From contig CM071594.1 in the NCBI GenBank assembly GCA_036435485.1, positions 201,559,716 through 201,623,715 of the forward strand: a DNA stretch of 64,000 bases. The letters run 5' to 3'. The position numbers and the translations under genes are program-made. A model generated the notes under the pieces. It did not search any database. It saw only the letters and a program-made list of their open reading frames with translations, and was not told the origin of the DNA. Shown piece by piece: positions 59,280 to 64,000 of the stretch. This DNA is from Saposhnikovia divaricata. Taxonomy: Eukaryota; Streptophyta; Magnoliopsida; Apiales; Apiaceae. The number at the start of each line of letters is the position of its first letter. The stretch's first letter is position 1.

Positions 59280-60308
59280 AGATGTATTGGTTTCGTTTAG
59301 AAGTTTTACTTAATATAACATAGCAATAATGAAAAATAATATGAACAAATAGTTGTGGAAAGAGGCATTTTAATTTTTTAGGTATTGATGTAAAGGGGAG
59401 AAAAAGAAAGTAGATTACAAATTTTCAATTATAAGCTAAAATCTTTTATCACATTTAAGTAGTGTTCTAAAAATCCCATCAAAACGTCTCGAGGCGGGCT
59501 AAGCATAGATTTAGGTGGTTTTTATGTAAATTGATTAAAAAACGGCTGAAATAGGTCTAGCGATCAAAAAATGGTCAAGGTGATCAAAAATTGGGAACAA
59601 TCAATTAAAAAGCTATTAAAAATCGGTAAAAAAACATTGAAAAATTTCAAAATGGACAAACATATTTGAAAAAGTATTTAATAAATAATAAATTTAAAAA
59701 TAATATTTAAATACAACCAATTAATACTTCGATTAATCCCTGTCTATCTAATTTGGCGCTAGACGATAACCGTCTTGGACCGCTAGCAATTTTTTAAATG
59801 CTATAAATGGGCTTTTACTTATTTTACCGAACAATCCTCTTAAAATATAAACAGGTTTTCGGCCCAAATACAGTAAGCTGTTTTTCCATTTGCCAAACAA
59901 GCACATAGATTATTACCAACATTTATAAAACTTCATTAAATTAATATTTGATATCATGATAAATTAATATTTTTAATATTAACTTTTGATCTAACATAAT
60001 AACCAAAATATAAAATTAATATTGATTAATTAATAATATCTAAAAGTTAATAAAATTCGTCGATTTCAACAATATTAATTTATAAAGGTTTTATTGTATT
60101 AATATCAAATTTATTATGTGAACAAAATAAGTTCCCCTTGAATAATTATTAACTATTTAATATGAAAGTAAATAAATTGCCTCGAAGTAAACCAATAATC
60201 TTCCATCATAAGTAATTTTTTTTCAACAAATGATAGTATCAAACACTCCTCTCTCCAAGTAAATCATGACATATTCAATATACGAACTTATCAAATTTAT
60301 CTTTAAAA
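59280..60308. other. AT-rich intergenic DNA
   Basis: No gene seen. 59460-59820 contains AAAATCCCATCAAAACGTCT and CGGCTGAAAT-like sequence typical of old dispersed plant repeats. Confidence 0.4.
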
Positions 60309-61931
60309 CTAGTCGATAAAGTCGCGCTTCGCAGCGGCGTTACAATTTTTATTTTCAAAAAAATTCAATACATTTACGTTATATTATAATATTATTATTA
60401 AATTTTAATAATTAAATAATCTTCTCTAATGAATCAATTTCTTGTTAAATACGATTCTTTCGATTGAGCCGCTCTCTTGTTAAAACCGAAATCTCAACTT
60501 TTTAACATATATTATAAAGACTTATATAATATTTTTTATCCATAAAATCGAACAGTAAAAATAAAAAAAATTTATGACTACAGTATCAAATTCTAATAGC
60601 TAATACAATCTTTTCTAGCGAGCCGTCTTCCCGTTAAATACGTTTCGAGCCGCTTTTATTTGAAACCGAAATTCTAACTTCACTATATAAAGAGAGTAAA
60701 TTCCAGTTTTTATACTCTTTAAACTTTCTAATATTTATGAAGTTTTAAAAGATGAAAATACATCTTATATTTTCTGTATATTATAGATAAACTTGTATAA
60801 AAAAGTTAAAATAAATGATTTTTAGGAAAAAAGATGTATAGTTTTAAAAAAATCGTATATGACGTCTCCACCGTCCTCGTATTCTACTTCCAATAAAACA
60901 TTTTATTTTATGTATTATATATTTAAACACTTTTTATATAGTCTTATTTAATTAATCGCTTTCTTGTTAAACACGGTTATTACTATCGATCCGTTCTCTC
61001 GTTAAGACCAAAAACCTAACTTTTACATATATTACTTGTATGATAATGTTTATCCATAAAAATCAAATCATAAAAATAAAATAAAATTTATAACATCAAT
61101 ATGGTATTTTAATAGCTAGTACAATCTTTTATAGTGAGCTTCCCGTTAAACATATTTTGAGCGGCTCTCATTTGGGATCGAAATTCCAAATTTATTACAT
61201 ATTATTGATGATATTTATCTTACACAACAATTTTTTTTCCTTAAAATCAAAACCTAAAAAATAGAGGGAATTCCAATTTATACTTTCTCTAGACTTTCTA
61301 AAAACTTTGGAGTTTTAGAAAATAAAAACACATCTTATTTTCACTTTATATTATAGATACTCTCGTATTTATTTAGGATTCTTGCATGAGATTGTTCTTT
61401 TATTATGTTAACACATCAATTCTTTTCTTTTTAAATACGGTGACTTTTTTTATGACAATAGTATTGGATTTATGAATAAATTTTCCTAATATAAGTATAA
61501 TTAACTTCTATAAAAAATATATAATTTAAGAAGATCGTACTTTCAATAAAATATTTAATTATATGTCTGCTCTATATATTCAAACACCTATTCTACTTCT
61601 AGTAGAACGTTTATTTATATATTTTTTCTATTAATTTGAACTCTTATTCTCTATAAATTCGAACTCCTATTCTACTTCCAATAGAACTTTTAATCGTATG
61701 CCTTATAAATACTTATTATACTTCCAATATAACTTCTAATCATATGTCTTCCCTATAAATTCGAACTCTTCTCCTTTATAAATTCGAACACCTATTCTAC
61801 TTCTAATATGTTAATTGATATTTTTATATTTATTAATGTTTAAAATTCTAAAATTCTAGAAAATTAGAAAAATAGATTGAGACGATCTTAGAGCGCCACT
61901 TAAACTCCCGCTATCCTCCTTTATATATATA
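60309..61931 (-). mobile_element. Minus-strand Helitron of the Z family
   Basis: 3' end at CTAG 60309-60312 preceded (on the minus strand) by GCGAAGCGCGAC. The 5' end region TATATATATAAAGGAGGATA abuts the next element at 61931. The body is a reverse copy of about 21485-23660, with GAAGTAGAATAGGTG units and TTGATGTGTTAACATAATAA. Non-coding. Confidence 0.6.
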
Positions 61932-62700
61932 CTAGTTGATAAAGCCGCGCTTCGCGGCGGCGTTACAATATTTTTAAAAAAATTCAATACATTTACGTTA
62001 TATTATAATATTAATATTAAATTTTAATAATTGAATAATCTTCTTTAATGAATCAATTTCTTGTTAAATACGATTCTTTCGATTGAGCCGCTCTCTCGTT
62101 AAAACCGAAATCCCAACTTTTTAACATATATTATAAAGACTGCATGAGATTGTTCTCTTACTCATTGTTCTTTTATTATGTTAACACATCAATTCTTTTC
62201 TTTTTAAATACGGTGACTTTTTTCATGACAATAGTATTTGATTTATGAATAAATTTTCCTAATATAAGTATAATTAACTTATATAAAAAAAATATTATTT
62301 AAGAAGATCGTACTTTCTATAAAATATTTAATTATATGTCTGCTCTATATATTCAAACACCTATTCTAGTTCTAGTAGAACTTTTATTTATATATTTTTT
62401 CTATAAATTCAAACTCTTATTCTCTATAAATTCGAACTCCTATTCTGCTTCCAATAGAACTTTTAATCGTATGCTTTATAAATACTTATTATACTTCCAA
62501 TAGAACTTCTAATCATATGTCTTCCCTATAAATTTGAACCCTTCTCCTTTATAAATTCGAACACCTATTCTACTTCTAATATGCTAATTGATATTTTCAT
62601 ATTTATTAGTGTTTAAAATTCTAGAAAATTAGAAAAATCGATTGAGACGATATTAGAGCGCCACCTAAACTCCCGCTATCCTCCTTTATATATATATTGA
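61932..62700 (-). mobile_element. Short minus-strand Helitron, head to tail with its neighbour
   Basis: 5' end A|TCAATATATATA at 62700. 3' end hairpin GCCGCGAAGCGCGGC, TTTATCAA and CTAG at 61932-61935, directly followed by the 5' TATATATATAAAGG of the element above. At about 770 bp it lacks the middle of the family sequence (a jump near 62130-62140). Confidence 0.6.
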
Positions 62701-62902
62701 TTAGAACCTATATTTTACTTATAATAAAACTCTTAATTATATGTATTATAAACAATTATTCTATTTCCAATAAAACTTTTAATTATATGTTTTTCGTATA
62801 AATTCAAACTCTTATTTTCAAAAACTTAGAACACATATTATGTTTCTAATATGTTAAAAGATAATTTTTTTAGTTATTAATATTTAAAATCCTAAAATTC
62901 TA

Positions 62903-62938
<36 letters not shown>

Positions 62939-64000
62939 TTTTCTATTATAGCATCAATATTAAATTTTTATATTCAACACGGTTTTCTTTAATGAACCGC
63001 TTTCTCGTCAAACATGACTATTCCTTTTGAATCGTTGTCTCGTTAAGAACAAAACCTTAACTTTTACATATATTACTTGTATAACAATGTTTACCCGTAA
63101 AAATCGAATACTAAAAATGAGATAAAATTTATATCATCAATTTTAAATTCTAATAGCTGATACAATTTTTCTAGTTAGCCGTCTTCCCGTTAAATACGTT
63201 TCGAGTCGCTCTCGTTTGAGATCGAAATTTTAACTTCATTACATATTATTATACAACTTTTTTCCTTAAAATCAAAACATAAAAATAGTGTGAATTCCAA
63301 TTTTTATTTTCTCCAAGCTTTCTAAAATTTATAGTGTTTTAAAAATAGAAAAACATCTTATTTTCTCTTTATATTATAGATACTTCTTTATTTATTTAGG
63401 GTCCCCATATGAGAATGTTCTTTTATTTGGTTAACACATTATTTTTTTTCTTTTTAAATACGAAGACCTTTTTTGTGAGATTTGTATTGGATATATGAAA
63501 CTTCTCCAAATAGAAGTTTAAATAATTTGTATAAAAAATATATAATTTTAGAATATCGTAAAAGATGTCACCACCGTTCTTGTATTCTACTTCTAATAAA
63601 TTTTTTAATTATATATCTCCTCTATATATTCAAACACCCATTTTACTTCCAATAGAACTTATAATTATATGTTTTTTCTATAAATTCGAACTCTTATTCT
63701 CTATTAATTCGAACTCTGATTCTATTTCCAATAGAACTTTTAATCATATGCCTTATAACTACATATTCTACTCCACCAGAACTTCTAAATATATGTCTTC
63801 CCTATAAATTTGAACACTTCTAATCTATAAATTCGAACACATATTCTACTTCTAATATATTAAAAGATTTTTTTATATTTATTAGTGTTTATTCGAACTC
63901 CTATTCTACTCCTAATAGAACTTTTAATCATATGCCTTATAATTAAATACCTATTCTACTTTCAATAGAGCTTTTAATTTTATGTCTTCCCTATTAACTC
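62701..64000 (-). mobile_element. Part of a third minus-strand Helitron
   Basis: Reverse copy of the family body (compare 53870-54350 and 22760-23660) with a (TA)n run at about 62905-62935. The insertion at 62700 split it. It extends beyond the window. The 80-codon frame at 63565-63807 reads across TTCGAA-containing repeat units and is not a gene. Confidence 0.5.

Overview
This is plant nuclear DNA, probably from a eudicot with a large, repeat-rich genome. The window holds Ty1/copia and Ty3/gypsy LTR retrotransposons with tRNA-Met type primer sites, plant L1 LINEs, CTAG-ending Helitrons, a Stowaway MITE and Mutator-like MITEs, in a very AT-rich background. I found no ordinary host gene, rRNA, tRNA or CRISPR array. 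Every coding region belongs to a mobile element. The species cannot be named from this sequence.

Layout. 1-2669 is the 3' end of a gypsy-type element: arrays of 21, 22 and 49 bp tandem repeats, a polypurine tract and an LTR. 2670-6204 is old Helitron sequence holding a 5'-truncated LINE on the minus strand (3970-5801) with two RNase H-like reading frames. 6371-20346 is a second truncated LINE of the same family, split by a 13 kb Tekay-type chromovirus (6506-19739) whose 3' LTR has lost its end. 20347-23669 is Helitron and MITE sequence. 23675-53023 is a SIRE/Maximus-type copia element with 1.3 kb LTRs, a 5 bp target duplication, a broken gag-pol and a very long extra reading frame after pol. 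That frame is split by a second Tekay-type element (33284-48887) with 5,085 bp LTRs and a decayed interior. 53024-55746 resumes the interrupted Helitrons. 56484-58717 is a complete non-autonomous Helitron containing a Stowaway MITE, followed by a Mutator-like MITE (58732-59111), a (TAA)n microsatellite and, from 60309 to the window end, head-to-tail Helitrons on the minus strand.

The elements form a deep nest. Matching flanks indicate Helitron > Helitron > Helitron > copia > Tekay-like element, with the innermost insertion the youngest (LTRs differ by roughly 0.3%, against about 1.5% for the enclosing copia, both counted by eye).

Points that may be new: (1) the Tekay LTR carries a short leader ORF whose first residues resemble the histone H3 tail and which could be spliced in frame onto an extra ORF upstream of gag; (2) the non-autonomous Tekay relative has recent LTRs and partner-like cis signals around a decayed interior; (3) the LINE family carries a second RNase H-fold ORF lacking two catalytic acids; (4) the copia element has a post-pol ORF open over about 1,590 codons while its pol is broken; (5) 12-base motif arrays lie in opposite orientation in the copia LTR and in the pol-to-ORF3 spacer; (6) Helitron ends abut at near-identical junctions at two places.
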